Shown: positions 1 to 8,152 of the stretch, one piece after another
How positions within the stretch are numbered: the stretch's first letter is position 1
How the letters are laid out: every line of letters starts with the position of its first letter
Origin: Streptomyces sp. MJM8645
GTDB taxonomy: Bacteria > Actinomycetota > Actinomycetes > Streptomycetales > Streptomycetaceae
Reading direction: 5' to 3'
Assembly (NCBI RefSeq): GCF_001625365.1
Contig: NZ_LJJF01000001.1
Location: 3,855,001 to 3,919,000, forward strand
DNA length: 64,000 bases
The notes under the pieces: model-generated
Databases searched by the model: none
Seen by the model: the letters and a program-made list of their open reading frames with translations, nothing else
What the model was told of the DNA's origin: nothing
Position numbers and translations under genes: made by a program

Positions 1-269
1 CGCTTGTCGACCGGCAGTTCGATGTAGCGGGCGAAGTCGGTGGTGACGTGGCGAAGGTCACGTGGCAGGGAGTGGATCGGGCGGGGGTCGCCGAGGAGTT
101 CGGACTCGACCGCGATGATGTGCGAGACGACGTCCCGGACCGACCAGCCGGGGCATTCGGTGGCCCGGTTCCAGGAGCCCTCGGGGAGGGGGGCGACCAG
201 CTCCGATATGGACTCGATGCTCTGGGCCCACGCCTCCGTGTAAGCCTGCACGGTCTGGTTGTCCGTCAC
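1..269 (-). CDS. Maleylpyruvate isomerase-family (mycothiol-dependent, DinB-like) protein, 3' part cut by the window
   Basis: Reading leftward from a GTG at 267-269, 89 codons are open to the window edge. The start is preceded by GGAG. The N-terminus contains the TECPGWSVRDVVSHI block (about residues 40-54), typical of the MPI/DinB four-helix family in which the His of the xxSHI/AHL motif helps bind a metal. Known members use mycothiol, the actinobacterial thiol. The substrate cannot be told from this fragment. The gene is divergent from the nitrilase-family gene. A second MPI-like protein lies near 19.1 kb; the two are not close copies. Confidence 0.75.
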   Translation of the reverse strand, partial: MTDNQTVQAYTEAWAQSIESISELVAPLPEGSWNRATECPGWSVRDVVSHIIAVESELLGDPRPIHSLPRDLRHVTTDFARYIELPVDK

Positions 270-427
270 GGGAATCTCCGGCCCTCCGTCAGCTTCCTTG
301 CCCTCTGCGCCCGGCCTCCCCGGTCGGCCGGGATGGTCCGGCTTCCGGGCGCACAAGCTAACCGCACGTTACGCTGCCGGGAGACAGCTGGGCAGCGCTT
401 TCGGGTGACGATCGTAGGTCTCTTGCC

Positions 428-1240
428 GTGGACGGTGGTACTGTGCGCGCTTCATTGATCCAACTCGGGGTCTCCGACGCCGAGCCGCCCGCCGAACGGC
501 GGGCCCGGGCCGCCGCGCTGGTCCGGGCGCAGCAGGGCGCGGACCTGGTGGTCCTGCCGGAGCTGTGGCCGCTCGGCGGCTTCGCCTACGACCTGTGGTC
601 GGACGGCGCCGAGACGCTGGACGGGCCCACGTCGGACGCGATGGCGGCGGCCGCGCGGGCGGCCGGGGTCTGGCTGCACGCCGGTTCGATCGTCGAGCGC
701 GATCCGGACGGGCCGATCTACAACACCTCGCTGCTGTTCGCCCCGGACGGCGAGCTGGTGCACACCTACCGCAAGATCCACCGCTTCGGTTTCGACAGCG
801 GCGAGGCGGTGGTGATGGGCGCCGGGCAGGAGATCGTCACCGCGGCCACCGACTTCGCCACCCTGGGCCTGGCCACCTGCTACGACCTGCGCTTCCCGGA
901 GCTGTTCCGGGCGCTGTTGGACGCCGGCGCGCAGCTGCTGGTGGTTCCGGCGGCCTGGCCGGCCCGGCGGCGCGAGCACTGGACGCTGCTGGCGCGGGCG
1001 CGCGCGGTGGAGGAGCAGGCGTTCGTGCTGGCCTGCAACACCGCCGGGACGCACGCCGGGGTCGAGCAGGCCGGGCACAGCATCGTGGTGGACCCGTGGG
1101 GCCGGGTGCTGGCCGAGGCCGGTACGGAGGAGCAGGTGCTGACCGTCGAGTTCGATCCGGCCGAGGTGGGCAAGGCTCGCGAGGAGTTCCCGGTGCTGCG
1201 GGACCGCCTGCTGGGGATCCCGGCGCCGGTCCAGCGCTGA
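428..1240 (+). CDS. Carbon-nitrogen hydrolase (nitrilase superfamily)
   Basis: A 270-residue protein covering one complete C-N hydrolase domain. The catalytic triad is visible: Glu in VVLPELW, Lys in YRKIHRFGF and the nucleophilic Cys in ATCYDLRFPEL. These enzymes cleave non-peptide amide or nitrile bonds through a thioester intermediate. The substrate is unknown; the short single-domain form resembles omega-amidase/Nit-type proteins. Start: a TAGGTC -10-like box at 415-420 ends 7 nt before the GTG at 428, which suits a leaderless message. A second GTG at 443 (giving MRASLIQLGV) matches the usual family N-terminus and is the alternative. The gene appears monocistronic. Confidence 0.85.
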   Translation: MDGGTVRASLIQLGVSDAEPPAERRARAAALVRAQQGADLVVLPELWPLGGFAYDLWSDGAETLDGPTSDAMAAAARAAGVWLHAGSIVERDPDGPIYNTSLLFAPDGELVHTYRKIHRFGFDSGEAVVMGAGQEIVTAATDFATLGLATCYDLRFPELFRALLDAGAQLLVVPAAWPARRREHWTLLARARAVEEQAFVLACNTAGTHAGVEQAGHSIVVDPWGRVLAEAGTEEQVLTVEFDPAEVGKAREEFPVLRDRLLGIPAPVQR

Positions 1241-1437
1241 CCCGGGCCCGGCCCCGCTCGGCCCCGCCCGGCACGGCCCGGGCGGGGGGAGTCCGGGGGT
1301 GTCGGAGGCCTCCGGGGGGTTGGTTTGTACCTTCTCGGGGCGGGTTTGAGAAGATGAGCACTCGTCGTGTTCCCCGCCGCTCGTTGGCCGGTCCGCCGAG
1401 GGGCGGCCTGATCAGCCCGCCCCAGGAGGTTGCGCGC

Positions 1438-2571
1438 ATGCCCGGCAACGGCGCAGGCGACACCCGTCCCGTCATCCAGCGCAACAGCCTGCGCGAGCAG
1501 ATCGCCGGTGCGCTGCGCGAGGAGATGATGGCCGGCCGGCTGGCGGCCGGCCGCAACTTCACCGTCAAGGAGATCGCCGAGCTGTACGGAGTCTCGGCGA
1601 CCCCGGCCCGCGAGGCGCTGGTCGACCTCGGTGCGCAGGGCCTGCTGCGGGCCGAGCACCACCGCGGGTTCACCGTGCCCGAGCTGGGCTGGGACGACTT
1701 CCTGGAGATCTTCGAGTCCCGGGTGCTGGTCACCGACAGCTACTACCGCCAGTTCTCCGCCCGCCGGGCGCTGCCGGACCTCGCCAGGCTGCCCTCGCTG
1801 CGCCGCCGCGCCGACGCGGCGGTCCGGGCCGCCCGGGCCGGGAACCTGGACGTGATGGTGGGCTGCGACCGCCGGTTCTGGCAGGAGGTCGCCGCGCTGA
1901 TCGGCAACCGCCGGATCGGCGACTACCTGGACTGGCTGCGGGTGCAGTCGTGGATGTTCGCCGCGCCCTACCTGCGGGAGCTGCCCGTCCTGGCCGAGAT
2001 CTGCTGGGACCGCCACCTCGACCTGGTCGACGCCATCGGCGCGCGGGACCTGGTCGGCGCGCACCGGATCATCTGCGAGTACAACCTGTACACCGCCCGG
2101 CTGCTGGCCGGGCTGGCCGGGCGGCCGCTGGAGTCGGTGACGGTGCTGGGGCTGCTCACCGAACCCCTCGACGGCGAACCCCTGGACGGCGAACCCCTGG
2201 ACGGCGAGCCTCTGGACAGCGAACTCCTGAATAGCGAACCCCTGGACGGCGAGCCCGATGGCGGCGGGCCCGGCGGCGGGCTCCTGGGCGGCGAGCCCGT
2301 GCCGCCGGCCCCGTCCGCCGAAGTCCCGTCGGTGGCGGCGGAACCGGTTCCCGGCCAGGCGTTCGACCAGGTCGGGAGGGGCCGACGCCGGCCGGGCGAG
2401 GAGGTCGGCCGGGAGGTCGGCCGGGAGCTCGGCCGCGAACTCGGGCTGGGCCTCGGCCTGGTGCCGCAGCCGCGCTCGGTGCCGTACGGCCGGTTCGGCC
2501 GGCGGCTGCCCGAACCGCCCCCGGACGTACCGCAGGGACGGCCCGACCCGCGCCCCGCCCCGGGCCGGTAG
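1438..2571 (+). CDS. GntR-family transcriptional regulator (FadR/FCD type) with a repeat-rich C-terminal tail
   Basis: 377 residues. The ATG at 1438 follows a good CAGGAGG site. Residues about 15-80 form the winged helix (SLREQIAGALREEMMAG, then a FTVKEIAELYGVSATPAREAL recognition segment). Residues about 85-225 form a helical FCD-like ligand-binding domain with the H/D pattern RRFWQEV...DRHLDLVDAI...AHRIICEYN. After residue ~240 the protein runs into EPLDG pentapeptide repeats and a low-complexity Pro/Gly/Arg tail of about 130 residues that is not normal for the family. The regulated genes and ligand are unknown; the nearby unknown gene at 2687 is a possible partner. The DNA-binding and FCD regions look intact, so I regard it as functional. 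Confidence 0.8.
   Translation: MPGNGAGDTRPVIQRNSLREQIAGALREEMMAGRLAAGRNFTVKEIAELYGVSATPAREALVDLGAQGLLRAEHHRGFTVPELGWDDFLEIFESRVLVTDSYYRQFSARRALPDLARLPSLRRRADAAVRAARAGNLDVMVGCDRRFWQEVAALIGNRRIGDYLDWLRVQSWMFAAPYLRELPVLAEICWDRHLDLVDAIGARDLVGAHRIICEYNLYTARLLAGLAGRPLESVTVLGLLTEPLDGEPLDGEPLDGEPLDSELLNSEPLDGEPDGGGPGGGLLGGEPVPPAPSAEVPSVAAEPVPGQAFDQVGRGRRRPGEEVGREVGRELGRELGLGLGLVPQPRSVPYGRFGRRLPEPPPDVPQGRPDPRPAPGR
2161..2250 (+). repeat. In-frame 15-bp minisatellite (EPLDG units) in the GntR gene
   Basis: Six consecutive 15-nt units, most reading GAACCCCTGGACGGC, encode EPLDG, EPLDG, EPLDG, EPLDS, ELLNS, EPLDG. The array keeps frame and lies just after the FCD domain. Units 2, 3 and 6 are identical, suggesting recent slippage. 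Confidence 0.9.
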
Positions 2572-2686
2572 GGTGGGCGGTCGTCGAACCGGGCGTCCCG
2601 CACAACGGCCGTCCGGGTACCGACCCCGCCCCCGTCGTCGTCCCGTCCTGCGGGCGACCCCGCCGCCCGGAGAGGAACTGCCGGCC

Positions 2687-3334
2687 ATGGCCTGCGACCT
2701 CTGGCTCGTCCCGCTCGTGGACGTGCTGAGCCACAGCCCCGACAATCCCTTCAGGGACGATCTCGCCCTCTACAACTCGGTGTTGGCCTCCCGCGGGCTG
2801 CCCGAGGTGCCGGTCTACCAGTACGTGCCGGGGCTGAGCGGGGCGGTCGAGCCGATAGCCGCCTTCGACTACGACTCGCTGCACTTCCTGCGCCGCGCCT
2901 ACCTGCTGGGCCTCACCGGGCTGGACATCACGCCGGTGGACTCGCTTGGCGGCGACTACGAGCAGCTGCTGGAGATGTTCGAGAGCAGCGCCGAACAGTC
3001 GCACCTGGTCTGGCACTTCGACCACGCGGGTGCCTACGTGCCGATAGAGTTCCCGGCGCCGCTGGTGGACGACGCACTGCTCGCCTCCGGTGGTCCGCTC
3101 GGCTCCAGCCACGGGCTGCTGCGCGAACTGCAGGCCGTCGCCCCGGCGCTGGGCCTCGACCCGCTCAACCCGCCGGGCCCGACCCGGCCGCTCGGCCCGA
3201 CCGGCCTGGAGCAGCCGTTCGGGCCGCCGCTGGACGACCTGCACCCCTTCGCTCGCGAGCGGCACGCGTGGGCGGGCCTGTACGCGGCGGCGACCCGCAG
3301 CCTCGCCCAGGGCTCGATGGTGGTCTTCGCCTGA
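2687..3334 (+). CDS. Conserved-looking hypothetical protein
   Basis: 215 residues from an ATG at 2687 preceded by GGAGAGGAA. I do not recognise the fold. It has no signal peptide or membrane segment. Visible traits are an aromatic/acidic N-terminal half (PVYQYVPGLSG, IAAFDYDSLHFLRRAYLLGL), a stretch LVWHFDHAGAYVPIEFPAPL near residue 105, and a Pro/Gly-rich linker (about 150-180) before the C-terminal helix HAWAGLYAAATRSL. Codon use is typical of the window, so it is very probably a real gene. It is convergent with the SLATT-like gene and 77 bp from its end. Confidence 0.7.
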   Translation: MACDLWLVPLVDVLSHSPDNPFRDDLALYNSVLASRGLPEVPVYQYVPGLSGAVEPIAAFDYDSLHFLRRAYLLGLTGLDITPVDSLGGDYEQLLEMFESSAEQSHLVWHFDHAGAYVPIEFPAPLVDDALLASGGPLGSSHGLLRELQAVAPALGLDPLNPPGPTRPLGPTGLEQPFGPPLDDLHPFARERHAWAGLYAAATRSLAQGSMVVFA

Positions 3335-3411
3335 GGCGCCCGGCCGCCTTCCGCCCGAGGCGCCGCCCGCTGCATCCTCCCGCCCACCACGGCAGGCGGC
3401 CCTCCCGCCCG

Positions 3412-4197
3412 CTACCGCAGCGGCCCCTCCGGCGGCCGCTGGCGCGGCATGGTGGGTCGGGTGCCCGGCGGCGGCAGCACCCGCACCTGGGCGCCCACCC
3501 CGTTCTCGCTGCGCCCGCCCCAGGTGCCCGGGGCCTGGGTGGGCAGCTGGGTCATGGACGCGCGGAACTCCAGCATCCACTCCGAGGTCTCGGTGCGGAC
3601 CATGTCCGAGACGTCCTCGCAGAACCGGCGCAGCACGCCGAGGCAGCGCTCGGCGGCTTCGCCCGCGGTGCCCTCGGTCGGGCCGAGCACCTCGCGCACG
3701 CACTCCGACGCCCAGTCGAACTGGAAGGCCTCCAGCCGGCGTTGCAGCGCCTGCGCGGTGCTGACGTCACGCATCCAGCCGGAGGTGAGGCCGAACACCC
3801 GGTCGGTGCCGTAGCAGGCGGCGGCGAGGGCCAGGCCGACGTAGCCCCAGCTGGTGCCGTGCGAGACCGCGCCGGTCAGGTCGACCAGCGGCGCGGTCAC
3901 CCCGCCCACCGCGAAGCCGGCCGTGCCGAACCGCAGCAGGCGCGCCCAGCGGCGCTTCCAGATCCGGTCCTTGCGGTACCACTCGATCGCCTCGACCGCC
4001 CGCTCCTCGGACCAGCGGTACAGCTCCTCCAGGCGCTCGGCCGGCTCGCCCCAGTCCCCGAGGGGGAACTGTCGAGTGCTCAGATCGGTCCGTCGGCGGG
4101 TGGACGCCTGGCGGGCGATGGTCGCGGCGGGCGGGTCCTCCTCGCCGATCTCCTTGCCCCAGGCACTCTCCTCGGGCTGCATTTCCGGCTGGCTCAC
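3412..4197 (-). CDS. SLATT-like two-helix membrane protein
   Basis: 261 residues. An acidic N-terminal region (1-60) leads to a charged helix (ERAVEAIEWYRKDRIWKRR), then two transmembrane segments (about LLRFGTAGFAVGGVTAPLVD and SWGYVGLALAAACYGTDRVF), then a long amphipathic helical region (ALQRRLEAFQFDWASECV onward) and a Pro-rich tail. Two TM helices flanked by this helical domain are the layout of SLATT proteins, which are predicted pore-forming or sensor components of nucleotide-signalled conflict systems. No SLOG or nucleotide synthetase is adjacent, so a housekeeping role next to purD is equally possible. The start follows GGGAGCCCC. The SLATT call is from layout and remembered family pattern. 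Confidence 0.6.
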   Translation of the reverse strand: MSQPEMQPEESAWGKEIGEEDPPAATIARQASTRRRTDLSTRQFPLGDWGEPAERLEELYRWSEERAVEAIEWYRKDRIWKRRWARLLRFGTAGFAVGGVTAPLVDLTGAVSHGTSWGYVGLALAAACYGTDRVFGLTSGWMRDVSTAQALQRRLEAFQFDWASECVREVLGPTEGTAGEAAERCLGVLRRFCEDVSDMVRTETSEWMLEFRASMTQLPTQAPGTWGGRSENGVGAQVRVLPPPGTRPTMPRQRPPEGPLR

Positions 4198-4572
4198 CTG
4201 TGGGGCTCCCTGTGGCGGGCGGACTGCTGGGTCTGGCGGTCTGGCGGTCCATCGGCTGACGCGGCGTCTGCCGTTGGTTGTCCAACAGCACTTCTTACCG
4301 CCAAATGGCTGACCATGGGGTCGCTTCCCCGGTGATCGTTACCGGATTCGGCCACCGGAGCCCGAGGTGGAAGGGATGCGGGGGGCGGCGAGATTTCACC
4401 CGTCCGAGGGAGGGTCCGGTGACCCGCCGTCCTGACTCGGGCACCCGGTGCGCACCGAGCCGGTCCGAGTTGGAGGTTTCTCCGACATCCTCGGCGTACG
4501 GACCTCCCCGACTGGAGGATCGGACGGGACCGGAGAGCGGCCGGAACTGGCCACCGACTACCCTTGCCAAGC
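4198..4572. other. Gene-free divergent region between the SLATT-like gene and purD
   Basis: 375 bp with no convincing coding frame. It holds a short direct repeat GTCTGGCG near 4230-4250 close to the SLATT-like start. At its right end, TACCCT (4559-4564) lies 8 nt before the purD GTG and probably acts as a -10 box for a near-leaderless transcript. I see no recognisable operator. Confidence 0.5.
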
Positions 4573-5820
4573 GTGAAGGTCCTCGTCATCGGCGGCGGCG
4601 CCCGCGAACATGCCCTGTGCCGCTCTCTGTCCCAAGATCCCGCTGTCTCCGAGCTGCACTGTGCCCCGGGCAACGCCGGGATCGCGCAGGTGGCGACGGT
4701 CCACCCGGTCGACCAGCTGAACGGCGCGCAGGTCGCCGACCTGGCCGTGCGGCTCGGCGCCGCCCTGGTCGTCGTCGGCCCGGAGGCCCCGCTGGTCGCG
4801 GGCGTCTCCGACGCCGTGCGCGCGGTCGGCATCCCGGTGTTCGGCCCGTCCGCCGAAGCCGCCCAACTGGAAGGCTCCAAGGCCTTCGCGAAGGACGTGA
4901 TGGCCGGGGCCGGCGTGCCCACCGCCCGCTCCTACGTCTGCACCACCCCTGCCGAGGCCGCCGAGGCGCTGGACGCCTTCGGCGCGCCGTACGTGGTCAA
5001 GGACGACGGCCTGGCCGCCGGCAAGGGCGTGGTGGTCACCTCCGACCGCGCGGCCGCGCTGGAGCACGCCGCCTCCTGCGAGCGCGTGGTCATCGAGGAG
5101 TACCTGGACGGCCCCGAGGTGTCGCTGTTCGCGATCACCGACGGCACCACCGTCGTCCCGCTCCAGCCCGCGCAGGACTTCAAGCGCGCGCTGGACGGCG
5201 ACGAGGGCCCCAACACCGGCGGCATGGGGGCCTACTCGCCGCTGCCGTGGGCGCCCGCCGGGCTGGTCGAGGAGGTCCAGCAGAGCGTCCTGCAGCCGAC
5301 CGTCGACGAGCTGCGCCGCCGGGGCACCGAGTTCTCCGGCCTGCTGTACGCGGGCCTCGCGCTCACCTCGCGCGGCACCCGGGTGATCGAGTTCAACGCC
5401 CGCTTCGGCGACCCGGAGACCCAGGTCGTGCTGGCCCGGCTGCGTACCCCGCTGGCCGCCGTGCTGCTGGCCGCCGCCACCGGCACCCTGGACCAGCTGG
5501 AGCCGCTGCGCTGGGACGAGGGCGCGGCCGTCACCGTGGTCGTCGCCTCCGAGGGCTACCCGGCCGCGCCGCGCACCGGTGACCCGATCGAGGGCCTGGC
5601 CGAGGCCGAGGCCGACGGCACCGCGTTCGTCCTGCACGCCGGTACCAGGGCCGACGAGGACGGCCGGGTGCTGAGCGCCGGCGGCCGCGTCCTGTCGGTC
5701 ACCGCGACCGGCGCCGACCTGGTGGAGGCGCGCGACCGCGCGTACGCCGCCGTGGACCGGATCACCCTCAAGGGCGGCCAGCACCGCACCGACATCGCCC
5801 TGAAGGCAGCCACCGAGTAG
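4573..5820 (+). CDS. purD: Phosphoribosylamine-glycine ligase (GAR synthetase)
   Basis: 415 residues, normal for PurD. It joins 5-phosphoribosylamine and glycine with ATP, the second step of de novo purine synthesis. N-terminal domain: MKVLVIGGGAREHAL, then VVVGPEAPLVAG. ATP-grasp region: FAKDVMAGAGVPTA, YVVKDDGLAAGKGVVV, GPNTGGMGAYSPLPW, and the metal/ATP site VIEFNARFGDPETQ. The chosen GTG (4573) gives the canonical MKVLV start; a TTG 9 nt upstream is also open. It is monocistronic and ends in a strong hairpin. purC and purSQL lie further right, so the pathway is clustered but not one operon. Confidence 0.97.
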   Translation: MKVLVIGGGAREHALCRSLSQDPAVSELHCAPGNAGIAQVATVHPVDQLNGAQVADLAVRLGAALVVVGPEAPLVAGVSDAVRAVGIPVFGPSAEAAQLEGSKAFAKDVMAGAGVPTARSYVCTTPAEAAEALDAFGAPYVVKDDGLAAGKGVVVTSDRAAALEHAASCERVVIEEYLDGPEVSLFAITDGTTVVPLQPAQDFKRALDGDEGPNTGGMGAYSPLPWAPAGLVEEVQQSVLQPTVDELRRRGTEFSGLLYAGLALTSRGTRVIEFNARFGDPETQVVLARLRTPLAAVLLAAATGTLDQLEPLRWDEGAAVTVVVASEGYPAAPRTGDPIEGLAEAEADGTAFVLHAGTRADEDGRVLSAGGRVLSVTATGADLVEARDRAYAAVDRITLKGGQHRTDIALKAATE

Positions 5821-5838
5821 GCCCTGCCCCGCCTCCGC

Positions 5839-5892
5839 CCGCAGGGCGCCGCGCACCGTGGGATTTCCCCCCATGGACGCAGCGCCCTGCGG
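5839..5892 (+). terminator. Hairpin terminator after purD
   Basis: Perfect 11-bp inverted repeat, CCGCAGGGCGC at 5839-5849 and GCGCCCTGCGG at 5882-5892. The loop contains an inner TGGG/CCCA pairing. It begins 18 bp after the purD stop. No T-run follows, as is common in this GC range. Confidence 0.7.
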
Positions 5893-6352
5893 CGTTTCCG
5901 GGGCGGGAGTGACTCCGGGGGCCGGCGCACCGTTCGGCGGTCGGATTCCAGCCCATCGGGTGACAGCACCCGCATCCGGCTGACGTAGCCGGGCGCCCGG
6001 CCTTATGGTGCGCTGGATCGCAGTGCGACGTGGCCGTGCGCCGGGGTCGCCGCCGGGTAGCGGTGTTCCCACGGGGGGATGCTGGACGGCGTCCGGCCGG
6101 GCGGGTGCCCGGGTGCTTCGCACCGGACCGGTCGTGACCGTCCGGAATCCGGGCGGTGTCACCGGGACGAGTGGAAACCGGGGCGATCCGGAACACCCAC
6201 CCGGGCCGGTGCGTCGAACATGGCAGAAGCGCCACACAGCATGCACTACCGGGGATCGGACGCCTCCGCTTCCCGGTCGGAACTGATCGTTTCGAGTCGG
6301 CTCAGGGCCCGTCGCCGGGCGCCCGAGGGCTCCGAAGGGGGTGCCGCACCGT
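5893..6352. other. Gene-free stretch upstream of the M48-like gene
   Basis: About 460 bp. Open frames exist but lack ribosome sites, codon bias or family resemblance. It probably contains the promoter of the downstream gene; I cannot place it. Confidence 0.4.
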
Positions 6353-7933
6353 ATGGCCGCAGTCGACACCGCGCGCGCTCACGCCCAGGCGGTCCTGCGG
6401 GTCCGAGGTCTCGCCCTGGCCGCCGCCGTCATGCCCGCCGCCGTCGCGGTGGTCCTGCTCGCGGGCCGGTTCACCGGGCGGATCGGCGCACCCGGCTCCT
6501 CCGACGCCGCCTGGTGGGACGCCGCCCGCTGGGCGGTCTGCGCAGTGGCCGCGCTGACCCTCCTGGTGGCCGGGCTGACCGCCCGCGCCTACCACCGGGC
6601 CGTCCCGCCCCGGACCCCGGCCGTCCCGCTGAAACGCGTCGAGGCGCCCGAGCTGTACCGGCTGATCGACGAACTCGCCGACCGGCTGGACGTGCCCGCG
6701 CCCTCCGCGGTGGCCCTCACCCCGGACTGCGACAGCTGGCTGGAGGACGTGCCGCAGGCTCGGCGGGCCCGCCCGCTGCGGCCGCACCCTGAGCCGCCCG
6801 GCCCGGTCCTGGTGATCGGCTCGCCCTTCCTGTGGTGGATGCGGGCCGGCGAACTGCGCGCCCTGCTCGCCCCCGTGGTGGCCGGCACCGCAGCCTCCGC
6901 CGACCCGGAGATCGCCGCCGCCCGCCGCTTCCTGCGCAGCCTGGACGCCAGCTTGGACTCCGGCCATGCCGCCCCCGGCCTCGGCGGCGGCACCCTGGCG
7001 GGCCCGCCCCGGCCGGAGCGCCGCGGTCCGGCCGCGCTCGCCGAGCGGATCACCCGCGGGATCACCTGTCGGCTGCTCGGTGCCTGCCGCGGCCACGCCG
7101 CCGAGCTGGAGCGCTCCGTCGCGAGCTGGGCCTCCGAGCAGGCCAGGACGGTCGACTACGGCCTGCGGATCGCCGCCCAGGAGCAGGTCGGCCTGGCCTA
7201 CGCGGGCTGGGACCGGCTGCTCACCCGGGTCGCGCTGCCCGCCTGGCGGCTCGGCCGCCACCCCGCCCACCTCAACGCCGGCGTCGTCTCCGCCCTCACC
7301 GAGCTGTCCCGGCGCGACCGCCTGGCCGACGGCTACGGCACCCGGCTCGGCGACCGCCCCGCCTGCGACCTGCTGGAGGAGCCCGGCACCGTCGACCGGG
7401 CGGTCTCCCGGCTCGCCGCCGAGCTGTTCTTCGGCAGCCCGGCCGCTGGCGCCTGGCACGAGCTGGAGTGGACCGACTACCCGGCCGACGTGGTGGACGC
7501 CGGCTGGCGGGCCCGTGCTGCCGCCCTCCAGACCGCCCTGGACCGGCTCGCCCCGCAGGCCCGCCCCGGCTCCCCGACGCTCACCCGGCTGCTGGTCCGG
7601 CTCGCCGAGGGCGAGGGGGAGCAGCTGGCCGCCGCGCTGGCCGCCCAGCTGGCCCGCACCACCGCCCCGGCCCCGCTGCTCGAAACCGCCCGCAGCGGCC
7701 GTGACCTGCTGGTCGACCACGTCACCGCGATGGTCTGCTGCGCCGCCGTGGACACCGCGGGCGGCGCGCCCGGCCTGGACTGGCTGGACGGTCCGGTGCT
7801 GCTGCTGGGCGGGATCCGCCGTACCGACCTGGCCGGGCCGGTCGCCCAGGCCGTCGAGCAGGGCCAGGACGGCCCGCTGCGGGCCTGGCTGGACGCCGCC
7901 GACGTCCGTCTGGAGAAACCCGTCCGGTTGTGA
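6353..7933 (+). CDS. M48-like membrane protein lacking the HExxH zinc motif (putative pseudo-peptidase)
   Basis: 526 residues from an ATG with GAAGGGGG 10 nt upstream; an in-frame GTG at 6341 is less well placed. Two N-terminal TM helices (about residues 18-40 and 60-80) precede a soluble region opening with PELYRLIDELADRLDVPAP and VALTPD, the usual lead-in of M48 (HtpX/Ste24-type) peptidases. Where M48 enzymes read LxAxLAHELGH, this protein has ELRALLAPVVAGTA, so both zinc histidines and the catalytic Glu are missing. The remaining 300 residues are helical, Ala/Arg-rich and not recognised. A non-catalytic scaffold or sensor role is inference. Confidence 0.6.
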   Translation: MAAVDTARAHAQAVLRVRGLALAAAVMPAAVAVVLLAGRFTGRIGAPGSSDAAWWDAARWAVCAVAALTLLVAGLTARAYHRAVPPRTPAVPLKRVEAPELYRLIDELADRLDVPAPSAVALTPDCDSWLEDVPQARRARPLRPHPEPPGPVLVIGSPFLWWMRAGELRALLAPVVAGTAASADPEIAAARRFLRSLDASLDSGHAAPGLGGGTLAGPPRPERRGPAALAERITRGITCRLLGACRGHAAELERSVASWASEQARTVDYGLRIAAQEQVGLAYAGWDRLLTRVALPAWRLGRHPAHLNAGVVSALTELSRRDRLADGYGTRLGDRPACDLLEEPGTVDRAVSRLAAELFFGSPAAGAWHELEWTDYPADVVDAGWRARAAALQTALDRLAPQARPGSPTLTRLLVRLAEGEGEQLAAALAAQLARTTAPAPLLETARSGRDLLVDHVTAMVCCAAVDTAGGAPGLDWLDGPVLLLGGIRRTDLAGPVAQAVEQGQDGPLRAWLDAADVRLEKPVRL

Positions 7934-8152
7934 GCCGGACAGGCGGCGCTCGGCGCTCCGGCGCGCGCCCCCAAACCGACCGGCGGGCGGCCGTCTTCGC
8001 AGGCCGGAGGCCCGGCCGGGGGAGGGCGTGAGATTCCCGGCACCAATTGCGACCACAGGGTGACGGAGCGCCAGCACTCTGTGGTGTATTAGACCGCACG
8101 CACATCCGGGGGGCACGTGCCAACCGGGCGGAAGTGCACCTGGGAGGGGCGC

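Noticed and set aside
880..2745. Very long minus-strand open frames opposite the nitrilase and GntR genes
   Set aside because: Products are Arg/Pro/Gly-rich with no motif; they mirror the high-GC sense genes.
3412..4197. SLATT-like protein as part of a CD-NTase/SLOG defence operon
   Set aside because: No nucleotidyltransferase, SLOG or effector gene lies next to it; neighbours are an unknown soluble protein and purD.
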